Assembly: GCA_039105265.1 (NCBI GenBank)
Contig: JAPFFF010000009.1
Location: 3,472,001-3,536,000 of the forward strand
Reading direction: 5' to 3'
Length of the DNA: 64,000 bases
DNA from: Tritrichomonas musculus
Taxonomy: Eukaryota > Parabasalia > Tritrichomonadida > Tritrichomonadidae
Shown here: positions 47,888 to 58,081 of the stretch, piece after piece
Layout of the letters: every line of letters begins with the position of its first letter
Position numbering within the stretch: the stretch's first letter is position 1
Notes under the pieces: generated by a model
What the model was told of the DNA's origin: nothing
Database searches by the model: none
Seen by the model: the letters and a program-made list of their open reading frames with translations, nothing else
Translations under genes and position numbers: made by a program

Positions 47888-49300
47888 ATGTCAAGTGAAG
47901 GATACTCTTCGGGATATGCGTCTGATGACGATGCTCCATTTCAACCACCACCACCACAAGAAGTTCCAGCAGAAAATCCTTCTCCAGAACAAGAACAAAT
48001 CAAAGAAGCGGAACAAAGTGCTTCAACCGAAGCAATTTCGTCTACTGATTCTAATCCTGTACAAAATAAACCTCGCCAAAAGCGTCGAGATGATTTTGAA
48101 ATTGGAAAATTGCTTGGTGAAGGAGCTTTCGGGCAAGTTCTTGAAGTTGTTGATAAAGAGACCAAAATTCACTATGCAATGAAAGTTCTTTCAAAAGCAC
48201 ATATTATCAAAGAAAAGAAAATGCCTTACGTAAAGGTTGAGCGTGATGTTATGACAAAATTGCATCATTTTAATGTAACGCGTCTTTTACTTACTTTCCA
48301 AGATCCTGGAAATCTATATTATGTTATAGAATATGCTCCTAATGGAGATCTTCAAAAGGTAATCGATCGAATATATACCGTTGATGTTCCATTAGCAAAG
48401 ATTACTTGCGGTCAAATTCTCCTTGGTCTCGCGCACATCCATCAAAATCGTATCATACATCGCGATTTGAAACCAGAAAACATCCTTCTTGATTCACAAA
48501 ATCGAGTTAAAATTACTGATTTTGGAACATCAAAAATTTTTGGGAAAGATGAACCATTCCAAGTTGAGAGGGGATCATTCGTTGGAAGTGCTGATTATGT
48601 TTCACCAGAAACTCTACTCGAAACGCCAATTGGACCATCTTCAGACCTATGGGCTTTTGGTTGCATCCTTTACACACTTCTTGTCGGTGAATCTCCATTC
48701 CATACAGAATCCAATTATGCAACATTTCAAAAAATACAGAACCTTCAATTTACAATCCCAGATTTTGTTCCTGAAGATGCAAAAGATTTAATCACCAAAA
48801 TTCTTGTTTTAGACCCAGAAAAAAGATTAGGTAATGGTGAATATGATGACAATTATAAGTCAATCCGTGAACATCCTTTCTTCGCTCTAATTGATTGGGA
48901 TAACCTTCCAGAACAGCCAGTTGAAGAATGGAGGCCTTTTGAGCCAGCTATTGCAGCGCGCAAAGAAAGTGAACATACAGAAACATTCCAAAGTCAAGTT
49001 CCAGAACTTTTAATAATGGGTGAGCAGTCTGTTTTTGAAGGATATATTATTAAAAAGAGAAAATTATCATCAAAGAAAAGGCTTCTTGTTTTAACAAATA
49101 AGCCAAGATTATTTTATGTTGATATGGCCAAAAAAGAAATTAAAGGTAGCATTCCCTTAACAAAAGAAACGTCTGTTGTAGTGCTTAAGGGCAAAAAATG
49201 GGAAATCAATACACCTGAACGTAGATATGACCTGACAGCTGAAAATAATACTCCGGATGAATGGAAACAAGCTATTGATGGTGTATTAGCTAAGCTTTAA
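47888..49300 (+). CDS. PDPK1: PDK1-like AGC kinase with C-terminal PH domain
   Basis: 470 residues, ATG at 47888. PDK1 phosphorylates the activation loops of other AGC kinases. After an acidic/proline N-terminus (1-65) the kinase domain runs about 69-335: LGEGAFGQV (glycine loop), YAMKVLSK (Lys), IIHRDLKPENILL (catalytic loop), ITDFGTSKI (DFG), and the PDK1 hallmark SFVGSADYVSPE in the activation loop, with the trans-site Ser and SPE in place of APE. The AGC hydrophobic-motif tail is absent, as in PDK1. The last 100 residues (FEGYIIKKRKLSSKKRLLVL ... ENNTPDEWKQAID) form the PDK1-type PH domain, which in relatives binds 3-phosphoinositides. Full set of catalytic residues; expected to be active at membranes and in cytosol. 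Confidence 0.94.
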   Translation: MSSEGYSSGYASDDDAPFQPPPPQEVPAENPSPEQEQIKEAEQSASTEAISSTDSNPVQNKPRQKRRDDFEIGKLLGEGAFGQVLEVVDKETKIHYAMKVLSKAHIIKEKKMPYVKVERDVMTKLHHFNVTRLLLTFQDPGNLYYVIEYAPNGDLQKVIDRIYTVDVPLAKITCGQILLGLAHIHQNRIIHRDLKPENILLDSQNRVKITDFGTSKIFGKDEPFQVERGSFVGSADYVSPETLLETPIGPSSDLWAFGCILYTLLVGESPFHTESNYATFQKIQNLQFTIPDFVPEDAKDLITKILVLDPEKRLGNGEYDDNYKSIREHPFFALIDWDNLPEQPVEEWRPFEPAIAARKESEHTETFQSQVPELLIMGEQSVFEGYIIKKRKLSSKKRLLVLTNKPRLFYVDMAKKEIKGSIPLTKETSVVVLKGKKWEINTPERRYDLTAENNTPDEWKQAIDGVLAKL

Positions 49301-49757
49301 GAATCATTTCTATTATTTTTTATTATCCAAAATGATTTTATAAAATTCACCATTGCTCAAAGTTTTTGATTTTTAATAATCTAAATTGATTTTGTATTTT
49401 TTTCCGATGGAATATATGATATATACTATTTATGAATGGTATGTTAATCTCCTTGTAATTGAGTTTGTTATTTTGAATTGATTTGTAAAAAATAAACCAT
49501 AGAAAAGAAGTACTCTTTCAGAAAGAGTCTTTCTATCAACCATATTTCCTTTGTTTTATTAACATTAAAGTTTTTCATACAAATGACTTTCATATATTTT
49601 TCGAATTGTTTTTAAATTTTTAATCACTTTTTTGAATTGCATTTCTGAATTATAAAAGTTTTTTTGAAAGTAATTTTATTGAAAATTTAGGGTCAGAAAA
49701 GATTCAGATACTAATTGAAAACTACTGAGATTGAATTTCGGTTATGACACTCAATTA
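49301..49757. other. AT-rich intergenic sequence
   Basis: Spacer between two co-directional genes; nothing distinct besides short A and T runs. Confidence 0.6.
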
Positions 49758-51278
49758 ATGTTAGATACAAACATCAATCTTAGCCTTATAAATAATAATG
49801 TAACACGAAAAGGTCTTTTAAAAATGCAGCACAACAACGGAAATGTTTCATTATCTTTTTATCCAGAGATTATTACCGACTCGACAAAGCCAAAATCGCC
49901 TACTGCCAAAAGAAACGCTCAAATTCCAGATAATGTTTATCAGCTTTCTGACTTTACAATGATCGAGATGGATCGTGATGATCGCTTAATTGTTACGCTT
50001 TCAGGTTCAAGATCCCATTGTGTTTTATATTTCACAAGAGACCATGATATAACGCACTTTTTAAATTATATATCAGGTAAAGTAAGGCTAAAGAGTTCAG
50101 ATTGTAATCCATATGTTTATCTTCTTGAACCTTTAGACACGACTGCTGCGCCAGTTACTCCTTTTAATGCAACATCTTTACCTCAATCATCTCCTCATTC
50201 GAACAAAGCCCCATCACGTGTCTCTTTGCAACGTATACAACACCCAGGATTAGTTTTTCAAACTGACAAAGAGATTGTTAAAATGACAAAAGAAGAATAT
50301 AAAAGCTTATTTGATGAAGAAGGACGAATCAAAGACATGTCAACATTTCCATCAATATTTTACAACAAAGATGTCGATTTATCAGTTGCTGGTGATCTTT
50401 GGAAACTATTACTAAATCAAGATGATGCTCAAAAAACTGCAGCTGAACGTCATGAAATCAGTTTAAAAAATATCGTTCTATACAAAGAAGTAAAGAGGCA
50501 ATGGCAGGCGACAACACCTCGCCAATGGGTCAACCTTCAAGAAGATTTGAGTAAACTTGTTTCTCTTCTTGAGGATGATTTAGACAAAAATAATAATCTT
50601 TTTAGTCACTTCAATCGGCCTGCGTGTGTTAAACGAATTGCTTTCAACATATTGTTGACTTTATCTTGTTGGAACTGGGATGGTGCGGCATATGTTGAAG
50701 GTTTAATTACATTCCTTTCGCCGTTCCTTGATAGCTTTATAAAGGACGCTGACTGTACAACAGTCACTACACATGAAAATGAAATAGTAGATATTGAAGT
50801 TGCTGAAGCAAATATATTTTGGTGTTTTGAGGAATTTTATGAACATAATCAACTCTGCGATCTTATACGGCCATCCGATCAACCGATGTTGAAGAGGCTT
50901 TTTATTGCAATTGGTTTCATTTTAGATGATAATTTCCCTGATTTGCTTCAACTTCTTTATCAAAAGCATGCATTTTCACTTGATTTCTTGCGCGATGATG
51001 TATCCAAATGGTTCACCACTTGTTTTCATGATGCAGATATACGAAGGTTATGGGTATCAATATTATCATTTACTTCTTCTTTTCAATTCTTCCAATGTTT
51101 TATAGTCAGTCTCCTCTTCTCGCTTGCTCCTCAGTTTGTAGAAATGAATCCTCTAAACAGCGATGAATTCATTCGAAGGTTCCACAATTTAAAGAAACAA
51201 GTTGATATGAATCTTTTACTCCTAAATGCAAAGAAACTGATGGAAATTCTCAATAGAAAGAAGACTCAAGGAAAATGA
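49758..51278 (+). CDS. TBC-domain (Rab GAP family) protein with degenerate active site
   Basis: 506 residues from the first ATG at 49758; the frame opens nine codons earlier at TTG 49731. The first 130 residues (DNVYQLSDFTMIEMDRDDRL, VTLSGSRSHCVLYFTRDHDI) resemble the PH-like front of TBC1D15/Gyp7-type GAPs. A TBC domain follows from about 210: VDLSVAGDLWKLLLN, then AFNILLTLSCWNWDGAAYVE (family: VL.AY...NPxxGYxQGM) and EANIFWCFEEFYE, ending in helices with WVSILSF. In active GAPs an IxxDxxR arginine finger precedes the YxQG glutamine; here these read WVNLQEDLSKL and YVEG, so both catalytic residues are missing. A binding or scaffold role is more likely than GTP hydrolysis. Confidence 0.8.
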   Translation: MLDTNINLSLINNNVTRKGLLKMQHNNGNVSLSFYPEIITDSTKPKSPTAKRNAQIPDNVYQLSDFTMIEMDRDDRLIVTLSGSRSHCVLYFTRDHDITHFLNYISGKVRLKSSDCNPYVYLLEPLDTTAAPVTPFNATSLPQSSPHSNKAPSRVSLQRIQHPGLVFQTDKEIVKMTKEEYKSLFDEEGRIKDMSTFPSIFYNKDVDLSVAGDLWKLLLNQDDAQKTAAERHEISLKNIVLYKEVKRQWQATTPRQWVNLQEDLSKLVSLLEDDLDKNNNLFSHFNRPACVKRIAFNILLTLSCWNWDGAAYVEGLITFLSPFLDSFIKDADCTTVTTHENEIVDIEVAEANIFWCFEEFYEHNQLCDLIRPSDQPMLKRLFIAIGFILDDNFPDLLQLLYQKHAFSLDFLRDDVSKWFTTCFHDADIRRLWVSILSFTSSFQFFQCFIVSLLFSLAPQFVEMNPLNSDEFIRRFHNLKKQVDMNLLLLNAKKLMEILNRKKTQGK

Positions 51279-51697
51279 GATATCTTTTTTTTTTGCAAAG
51301 TGAAACTTAATCCAAAGTTTTTAACCTTCCTTCAGTTTTTATGAATTAAGGGAGTTTTTTTTTTATGTTAGAAATACTTATGTTTATCATTTAACTTATA
51401 TTTTGTTATTTAGGTGCATTATAAACCCAATATTTATTATTTTTTTCATGATACTTTTTTTGTTATATATTAAGGGAAATTATCTAAACCTAATTATTGA
51501 AATATAAATTATATCATATATTTCAATGGTAAACCCTCAAGCCTTACAAAAAAGTATGGAAAGCGTTACATTTACTAAAATCAAAAACTGGAAAAACAAC
51601 TATTATTGTTACAAAAATAGTTTACTAGCTAAAAAACTTAATTGTGATTTAAGAAAAAGTTTATCTTTAGTCAACAATATTTGCTTCACTGAAGTGT
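51279..51697. other. intergenic, convergent 3' ends
   Basis: AT-rich spacer of about 420 bp between the TBC and HMG genes. An open plus-strand frame crossing it (51526-51903) is antisense to the HMG gene and not coding-like. Confidence 0.6.
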
Positions 51698-52021
51698 TTA
51701 TTCATCATCTTCACCTTCTTCTTCATTTTCATCTTCATCTTCAGGTTCGGCTTTCTTTGCCTTCTTTGACTTGGATTTCTTTTCCTCTGCAGGTGAGTTC
51801 TTCTTATCTTCTGCAACACGCTTCTTGTCTTCTTCAGCTTGCTTCTTGTACTTTTCCTTTTCATCTTCAGGCAATTCTTTCCATAGGCGTCCAAGTTCCT
51901 TAAGGATATCTTTTTGCTTCATGTCTGGGTTCTTTTCGGCGACTTCATTCCTCTTGTCCATGGTGAAAAATATGTATGCTGTCTTAGCACGTTTTCCATT
52001 TCCTTTGTTGCCTTTAGCCAT
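51698..52021 (-). CDS. HMG-box chromatin protein
   Basis: 107 residues, ATG at 52019-52021. A single HMG box spans about 10-75: KRAKTAYIFFTMDKRNEVAE, then DILKELGRLWKELPEDEKEKY, matching the HMGB/NHP6 pattern (P/K-x-AYxxFxxxxR, WxxLxxxEKxxY). A short basic segment (EEKKSKSKKAKKA) and a strongly acidic tail (EPEDEDENEEEGEDDE) follow, as in animal HMGB proteins. It bends DNA without sequence specificity and would be an abundant nuclear protein. TTCATTTTTTAAAA lies directly before the ATG and contains TCATTT, similar to the initiator known from Trichomonas vaginalis; this is the only gene here where such a match stands out. Confidence 0.94.
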   Translation of the reverse strand: MAKGNKGNGKRAKTAYIFFTMDKRNEVAEKNPDMKQKDILKELGRLWKELPEDEKEKYKKQAEEDKKRVAEDKKNSPAEEKKSKSKKAKKAEPEDEDENEEEGEDDE

Positions 52022-53207
52022 TTTTAAAAAATGAAGTGTTAATCAATAACTTATTTTAGAAATATCTTTTGGCCATGTTTTCACCATTTCAATGTCAAAA
52101 AGTTCAAAAGGGTTTACTATTTCTTTCCTTTTTTATAAAAACCGTTTTCTAATAATTAAAAAGACGTTAAGCGTCCTTTTAAATTCCCCGCCATTTTATG
52201 AATTGAATTTTGTTAGACGATTGTGTTTTTTATGAAAAGGATTTTTTCAATTTGGAATATAATATATCAATACAAGAAGTCGTTATCTTATGAAATATCT
52301 TGCATCATCAAAAAAAATGAATTATAAAAAACTATAATATTTCTCATTGCTAAAAATTCACAAAAAGAAGTATATAAATTTATATCTCGAATCTTTATAG
52401 TAAGAAAATTATTTCATGTAAATAAGTATTTCTATATTAATAATTGATATAATTTAAATTTAGGATTTGATATCAAATTAGCATTTATAGCATAAAATGA
52501 GTGCCATGATAATTGGATATATAATTATTAAATAAATTAATAAAGAACTAAGATTTTGATTCAAAATTAAAAAATTTTATTATGATATCTTAGTTGATTA
52601 TATCCAATGAAATGATTAAATATTAAATAAAAAAGGTATTAGTTTTTTGAAAACTTCTTTATCATATAAAACATAATAATTTTATCAAAATCTGAAGAAA
52701 TGATAAACCTCAAAAGCTAAAAAAAATTGGAAAATATGGATTCCTCAATAAAATATTAATAATTCATTTCGATATTTCAATTACCTTTAATTTCTTTTAA
52801 TCACATTTCCTTTTTTTTATTATGAATTCTTCCACAAAATAAAAAGCATGTTTAGTCCTTTCGGTTGTATACAACTTTTTCTTCTTCATTTACCAAAGTT
52901 GTTTGAATTAAAATAAAAATGTGAAATTGTAAAAATAGATAATTGAATTTTAAATCTTTGTATTGCAATCTTATGATTAAAATAAATAGTGGTGTCTAAC
53001 TATTATAATTAAGAATAATTGATTTGAATCTTTTGCGTCTCGATTCCCTTTTATGATGTATAGATTCAGAAAAACTGATTTTTATTATATTCTTTCGTTA
53101 AATCATTTAGTAATAGTAAATGTTGATGAAATATTTGATGAAAACTTTTTTGATAAAGATTTCATTTTTCTGAAGATCAATACACTCTTAAATTTTAAAT
53201 TCGCTTG
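52022..53207. promoter_or_regulatory. divergent intergenic region, HMG and FYVE genes
   Basis: 1.2 kb of AT-rich DNA between divergent starts. It contains GTCAAAAAGTTCAAAAGGG at 52094-52112, about 75 bp from the HMG start but in the opposite sense. No ORF, repeat or RNA gene recognised. Confidence 0.5.
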
Positions 53208-54584
53208 ATGTCAAATTCTACAATTGATTCTCTTGACGCGCATTTTTACGTTGTACAAGATGAATTTGGTAAACTCTCCTCGATTGATCCAAACGCTCTA
53301 GACAACAGCAACTCCGAAAATTGGATTTCTGACGATTCGTCGCCAAAATGCCTTCTTTGTGGCTCCCCTTTTACAATGACACGTCGCCGCCATCATTGCC
53401 GTTATTGTGGCCTTCTTTTTTGCGGTGCTTGTACCGAAAATCGTGCAATGGTAGGCGATCAATTATCACGTATTTGTGATTCTTGCGCTGTTATGTTAAT
53501 CCCTCCTGGTACAAACGCCAAATTTGAAGGACTTCGTAGATGGTGTGAAGATAACCATTGTGGAGAACTATTTGATGATTCACCAAAGAATGCTGGTATT
53601 CACTTTTTGGTTTCCAAAATGCAAAGTAGTTCACCTGAAAGCCACTTTAACGCAATCAGAACTCTTTATAAGCTACTCCCATGTCATGCACCTGCTTTAA
53701 TAGAAAGCAAAATACCATCCGCATTATTAAAGCATTCCCTTGAGTGTAAAAGTGGTAATTGTCATGCGCAATCATTATCTCTTGATTTATTTGTCACACT
53801 TTACAATACTGACTCAAAAGGATGTTCTGTTAACTTTTCAGATTATCATATAGATATTCCTCAATTGTTTGATTCCAAATCAATTGAAATGAAACGTGCA
53901 GCTGCTCGTTTTCTCTATACGCTCATTCAGGAGCAAGACGTCGAAATACCCAACGCTTTGCAATTGCTCAATGTAAAAGATAAATGGGTTGTTGCATTTG
54001 TTCTTGCATCATTGGGAAAGAAAAAGGATTTACGTGATATTAATGTTGAAGAAGCAATTCCCATTCTTCTAAAACTAATTAAAAAAGATCATGAAGCTGG
54101 AACAGTCGCTGCACGTTTCTATGCATCTGAAGTTTTGAACAAAATATCAATTAACAATTTTGAAGCTTCTTCTGTTCTTGCTGATAATGATCTTCAAGCA
54201 ATCGTTGATCTATTATATGCAAATTCACCTAAAGATCAAAATGATAAACGACCTGAAACTGAGCTTGCAATTAACCTATCAAGTGTTCTTTTAAATGCAT
54301 GGATTGCTATTGCCAAAAAACGAAAACCAGATCACAGTGTTCCTTTCTCGCAAGTTTTGATGCCTCTTTTTGAAGTAATTGAAAAGCCAAATGAACGTAA
54401 AGATGATTGCCAGCTTGGTAAAGTTCAAATGAACTTCTTCAAATTGATTAGAGAATTTGCCACTTTTGACGACTGTTTACAATCGTTCAAAAGTGAACAA
54501 ATTATGAATATTTTATCTGACTTCTCGCTTGGTGATGATGAATTTTCAAAAGAAGCTTATTATACAATTCAAAGCCTCAAGTGA
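53208..54584 (+). CDS. FYVE zinc-finger protein
   Basis: 458 residues from ATG at 53208 (a TTG directly before it is in frame). The FYVE domain lies at about 38-98: WISDDSSPKCLLCGSPF (the WxxD motif and first Cys pair), TRRRHHCRYCGLLFCGACTE (the R(R/K)HHCR phosphoinositide-binding motif) and SRICDSC (RVC motif), so all eight zinc-binding residues appear present. FYVE domains bind phosphatidylinositol 3-phosphate on endosomes. The remaining 350 residues are helical and contain ARM-like stretches (for example HSLECKSGNCHAQSLSLDLF and AVIARFYASEVLNK-like helices), giving a possible protein-binding solenoid. No kinase or GAP motif. It fits the endosomal trafficking set in the window. Confidence 0.92.
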   Translation: MSNSTIDSLDAHFYVVQDEFGKLSSIDPNALDNSNSENWISDDSSPKCLLCGSPFTMTRRRHHCRYCGLLFCGACTENRAMVGDQLSRICDSCAVMLIPPGTNAKFEGLRRWCEDNHCGELFDDSPKNAGIHFLVSKMQSSSPESHFNAIRTLYKLLPCHAPALIESKIPSALLKHSLECKSGNCHAQSLSLDLFVTLYNTDSKGCSVNFSDYHIDIPQLFDSKSIEMKRAAARFLYTLIQEQDVEIPNALQLLNVKDKWVVAFVLASLGKKKDLRDINVEEAIPILLKLIKKDHEAGTVAARFYASEVLNKISINNFEASSVLADNDLQAIVDLLYANSPKDQNDKRPETELAINLSSVLLNAWIAIAKKRKPDHSVPFSQVLMPLFEVIEKPNERKDDCQLGKVQMNFFKLIREFATFDDCLQSFKSEQIMNILSDFSLGDDEFSKEAYYTIQSLK

Positions 54585-54793
54585 TCATAATTTCACTTTT
54601 TAATGTTTATTATTTAATTTATTTAAATATTCATTGCATGTGTTAATTGAGCAATCTCTCTTCCTCTATTTTTTCAAAAAAAGAAAAGAATGAGCGAATT
54701 GATTTTCATTTCGGAATTTGTATTCAAATAAAAAGAAAGAAATAAAAAAAAGTATTAGAAATATTAACAATAGATTAATCATTTATGAATATT

Positions 54794-55735
54794 TCATGAG
54801 AGATCAATTTTTGATTTTGCTTCTTGAAGAACGCCTTCAGGATCTTTTAATGTAAGTTTTGGAATCATTCCATCTGTTGTTCCACTAATATCATCTGGTT
54901 GAACATAAACAGGGTCTTCTTGTTCATCATAATAAGAACCGCATTTCATCATATCATCAACCCAAACACCTTCAAGACGGCGTTTGGTTTCTAAAATATG
55001 GAGAACACCTTCACCATTTCGCTTATCATCTTTATAAATTCCAACAAATTTATCTCCATTTTTCTTTGTGAGGGTTCCTTTACCGTTTCGCATATCATTG
55101 GCCCATTCCCCCTGGTATTCATCTTTGTTTGCATAATACATTTGACCTTGTCCGCATTTTTTGCCTTTGCTAAATTCACCTGTGTATACATCGCCATTTA
55201 ATTCATATTTTGTTCCTTGTCCTGCAAATTTGCCTGCTTCCCATTCACCGGTGTAAAGATACCATAGGCCTGGTTGTTCACAATTTGTCTTGTCTGACCA
55301 TACAAAATAATCTCCTTTTCCATCATATAAATCTTCATAAAAGCCTCCATCATAAAATCCTTCGGCAGTATAATGTTTACCCATTCCATGGCGGAGGTTA
55401 TTTTGCCATTCTCCAACATATTCAGTGCCATCATCAAGAACGATAAGTTGTCTAAGTCCGTTCTTATTTGCTTTATCATCAACATCGTGCCATTTTGCAC
55501 GCGTTGTAATTCCTCTTGTGCATCTATCACTAGCAAATCGAATGGCTGCGAACTTTTTACTGGTTAAATGGCATCCTGGATTTGGTTTCCTCTTTTTAAT
55601 TCGATCTTGAATAACTTTAGGAGTTTGTCCATCTTTTCCAAACTGTTGTGAGAAAAATGATGCGTTTGTTGTATTTGAGCGCGCACTACCGGCATCAGAA
55701 TTATCTTGAACATTTCGAGAATCGTACTCAGACAT
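54794..55735 (-). CDS. MORN3: MORN-repeat protein, MORN3 orthologue
   Basis: 313 residues, ATG at 55733-55735. After about 85 N-terminal residues, six or seven MORN repeats run from about 100 to 255 (TEYVGEWQNNLRHGMGKHYT; YTGEWEAGKFAGQGTKY; YQGEWANDMRNGKGTL; FVGIYKDDKRNGEGVL; EGVWVDDMMKCGSYYDE). NKNGLRQL before the first repeat, and WVDDMMKCG plus LKDPEGVLQEA near the C-terminus, are specific resemblances to animal MORN3 rather than other MORN proteins. In animals MORN3 is a sperm/axoneme-associated protein; here a flagellar or cytoskeletal role is likely. It is followed on the same strand by the DNAI3-like dynein chain gene. A CAAAAAGT word is 78 bp upstream of the start, in sense orientation. 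Confidence 0.88.
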   Translation of the reverse strand: MSEYDSRNVQDNSDAGSARSNTTNASFFSQQFGKDGQTPKVIQDRIKKRKPNPGCHLTSKKFAAIRFASDRCTRGITTRAKWHDVDDKANKNGLRQLIVLDDGTEYVGEWQNNLRHGMGKHYTAEGFYDGGFYEDLYDGKGDYFVWSDKTNCEQPGLWYLYTGEWEAGKFAGQGTKYELNGDVYTGEFSKGKKCGQGQMYYANKDEYQGEWANDMRNGKGTLTKKNGDKFVGIYKDDKRNGEGVLHILETKRRLEGVWVDDMMKCGSYYDEQEDPVYVQPDDISGTTDGMIPKLTLKDPEGVLQEAKSKIDLS

Positions 55736-56050
55736 GAAAATAAAAATTGTACGTTATTAATTTAATTGAATTTTTAAAAAGTTAATTGCCAGCTTTACAC
55801 AATAATGTATCAACTTTTTGAAAAGCATAAGCCATTTTAATTCTTAAAAGTTATAAAAGAAATTTCTTTTTTTTTATCATAAGAAAGAAAAAGCAACATG
55901 ATATCTTTCTTTTAGAAATGTTTATAATAATTCTTTAATGTTATGTTAAATGGGGAAAAAAATTAAAATTATCATTTTATTTTAATTATTCAATATGATA
56001 TTCAAAAAAAAAAAAATAATAATAATAAAGTCGAACAATTAATTAACTGA
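55736..56050. other. short intergenic region with candidate promoter word
   Basis: 315 bp between two minus-strand genes. CAAAAAGT (minus strand 55813-55820) is in sense for MORN3. An A tract lies at 56004-56015. Confidence 0.5.
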
Positions 56051-58081
56051 TTATTCTGTAGAATTCCTTTTTTCAAGTTCCTCGAATTCTTTAATTATCT
56101 TAATGTATTCTTTTTCGAACTGTACTAATTCTACATCAACTTTATCTTCATCTATATCTTCTTCTTCAGCTTCTTTTTCTTCACCTTCAGTTTTAGCGCC
56201 AGCAGCTTCTTGAGAACTTTTCTTTGCATCAGCTGTTCTTACTTTGAATCTTTCTTCTGTTTGGCTAACGAATTTTCTCTGTTGTTCAATAAATTGCTTC
56301 ATTGATTCTGCTTCCTCATTACTTGGTTTTGACATGAATTCAGGAACTTCATAAATCATTAATGATCCATCTCCGCATCCAACTGCCAATAGTTGTTTTT
56401 CTCCTTGCCCAATTCCAAAACTGAGGCTCATGACTTTTGAAGATGCAACAGATTGAGTAAAGAGGCATTCATGACTTTTATCAAGCATAGCCCAAACTTC
56501 AATTTCGCCGTTTTCTTTTCCAACAAGAAATACAGAAGGTCTTGTTGGTGAAAAAACTGCGCAAGTAATTGATTGAGGTCTTGCTGAACTTCTGAAAAGT
56601 TCAATTGGATTGGCTTTTAGATCTGTTATAACAACTTGCGCTCTGTCGCATGCCAAAAAGATTCCTGGCATGAATGGTGATTCTTCAAAGCTAAGAACTG
56701 TATGATATAATAGTTGAGCTTTAATGGTAACTTGTGGATTTTGACGTCCTGCAAGAGAACGATCGAACCCATTAACCCAGTTGAAACCAACAACTTCACC
56801 TTCTTCGGTTGCAATTCTAGCATCACCTGTTAATTTGCCTTGATCAGTAAAAACATGAAATAGTCGAGTAGGAATATATATGCCAGCTTTAGGGTTCTTT
56901 AAAATGTTCATTGTAAAAACAGGGGTCCATTCATTAATTAATGATGCACCTGGTAGGAAGCCATCTTCATTAGCATGGACATTAACTGTATCAACAATTG
57001 TATTCCATACAATTAAATGGCCATCTAGTGAGATTGTGATGAATTGCGTTGTAACTTCACAAGTATCAAGTTCACCAATACGTAATATCTTTTGGCCTGG
57101 TGGAAGCCATTTAAGATCGCATATGGGCTGTGAAGAACATTTTGTTGGCGCAAGAGTGGGCGAAATAATCATACTTGAAAATTTTGCATGATAATATTCG
57201 CTAAAAGAGTCTTCTGTTGAATATCGGTTTCTTAATTCAGCGCAAATTTTTGTTTTTTCATCTGATAAATCGTACATAAGAACTTGGCCATTTTCGCATC
57301 CTCCAACTAAAATGTTTGGATTTGTTGGGCAAAACTTAAAAACTTTAACAACAGCTGGTGCTTCAAGAACATACTGAGGATGAAGAATTGATTGAAAATT
57401 CCAAAGAAAGATATATTCCACAGGTGCATTTACCCAGCTTTCTAAGTATTTATCGAAAGTATTTGTTGAAGCAAAAGAAATAGCAATTGTGCCTGAATTT
57501 CCTGGCATCCAGTCAATACAGCATATTGGAGAATTGAATCGTGCATCTTTCAAAGATAAGAATTCTTTCAATTGAGACACTGCAAAGCTTTTAACAAGTG
57601 AGTCATCTGATGCAATAAGATTGGCAAGTTGATCTTTAAAAACGTCTGAAGCCATATTTGAGTCAAGTATTGGATTAACTCTTTCTTGAACTTTTCGAAT
57701 AAATTCAAGGAAATCGTCTTGTTCTTGTATTGATTTACTAAATTCAGGAAGCATTGTAACAAATTCTGTTTGTGCTGAAGAATTGACTTTTCGAGACCAT
57801 TTTGATTGAGTTGAGGCATCTTGATTTTCTGGAGATGATTGGATTCCTGTTTCTTTTGTGTTAATACTCAATTCAAAGTTGGGATCATTAAAGGAACGGA
57901 ATTCAACAAGGCCTTCTGTTCCTAAATGTGAGTCACGATCAACAAATTGGCGTTTTTTGTTAAGTTCTTTATAAGGACGAGTAATGAGAAGTTGATAAAG
58001 ATTACGCGTAGTAGAGATATTAAGGCGATTAACTTCTTCTTCTGTTGAAAGAGGTGCGGGTGGAGCTTCTTCTTCTGTCAT
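56051..58081 (-). CDS. DNAI3: axonemal dynein intermediate chain, DNAI3/WDR63 (IC140)-like
   Basis: 676 residues, ATG at 58079-58081. It would be an intermediate chain of the inner-arm dynein f/I1 of the flagellum. N-terminal marks include STQSKWSRKVNSSAQTEFV (DNAI3 family: QTKWxxKVNxSTQ) and a helical segment that binds light chains in relatives. A WD40 propeller spans about 185-600: ICCIDWMPGNSGTIAISFAS, EYIFLWNFQSILHPQYVLEA, VKVFKFCPTNPNILVGGCEN (family: FKFCPxDPNIIAGGxxNG), ICDLKWLPPG and ITCAVFSPTRPSVFLVGKEN. The C-terminal 80 residues are charged and coiled-coil-like (DEDKVDVELVQFEKEYIKII). Gene order places it beside MORN3 and within 3 kb of other cytoskeletal genes. The family match is remembered, not searched. 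Confidence 0.88.
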   Translation of the reverse strand: MTEEEAPPAPLSTEEEVNRLNISTTRNLYQLLITRPYKELNKKRQFVDRDSHLGTEGLVEFRSFNDPNFELSINTKETGIQSSPENQDASTQSKWSRKVNSSAQTEFVTMLPEFSKSIQEQDDFLEFIRKVQERVNPILDSNMASDVFKDQLANLIASDDSLVKSFAVSQLKEFLSLKDARFNSPICCIDWMPGNSGTIAISFASTNTFDKYLESWVNAPVEYIFLWNFQSILHPQYVLEAPAVVKVFKFCPTNPNILVGGCENGQVLMYDLSDEKTKICAELRNRYSTEDSFSEYYHAKFSSMIISPTLAPTKCSSQPICDLKWLPPGQKILRIGELDTCEVTTQFITISLDGHLIVWNTIVDTVNVHANEDGFLPGASLINEWTPVFTMNILKNPKAGIYIPTRLFHVFTDQGKLTGDARIATEEGEVVGFNWVNGFDRSLAGRQNPQVTIKAQLLYHTVLSFEESPFMPGIFLACDRAQVVITDLKANPIELFRSSARPQSITCAVFSPTRPSVFLVGKENGEIEVWAMLDKSHECLFTQSVASSKVMSLSFGIGQGEKQLLAVGCGDGSLMIYEVPEFMSKPSNEEAESMKQFIEQQRKFVSQTEERFKVRTADAKKSSQEAAGAKTEGEEKEAEEEDIDEDKVDVELVQFEKEYIKIIKEFEELEKRNSTE

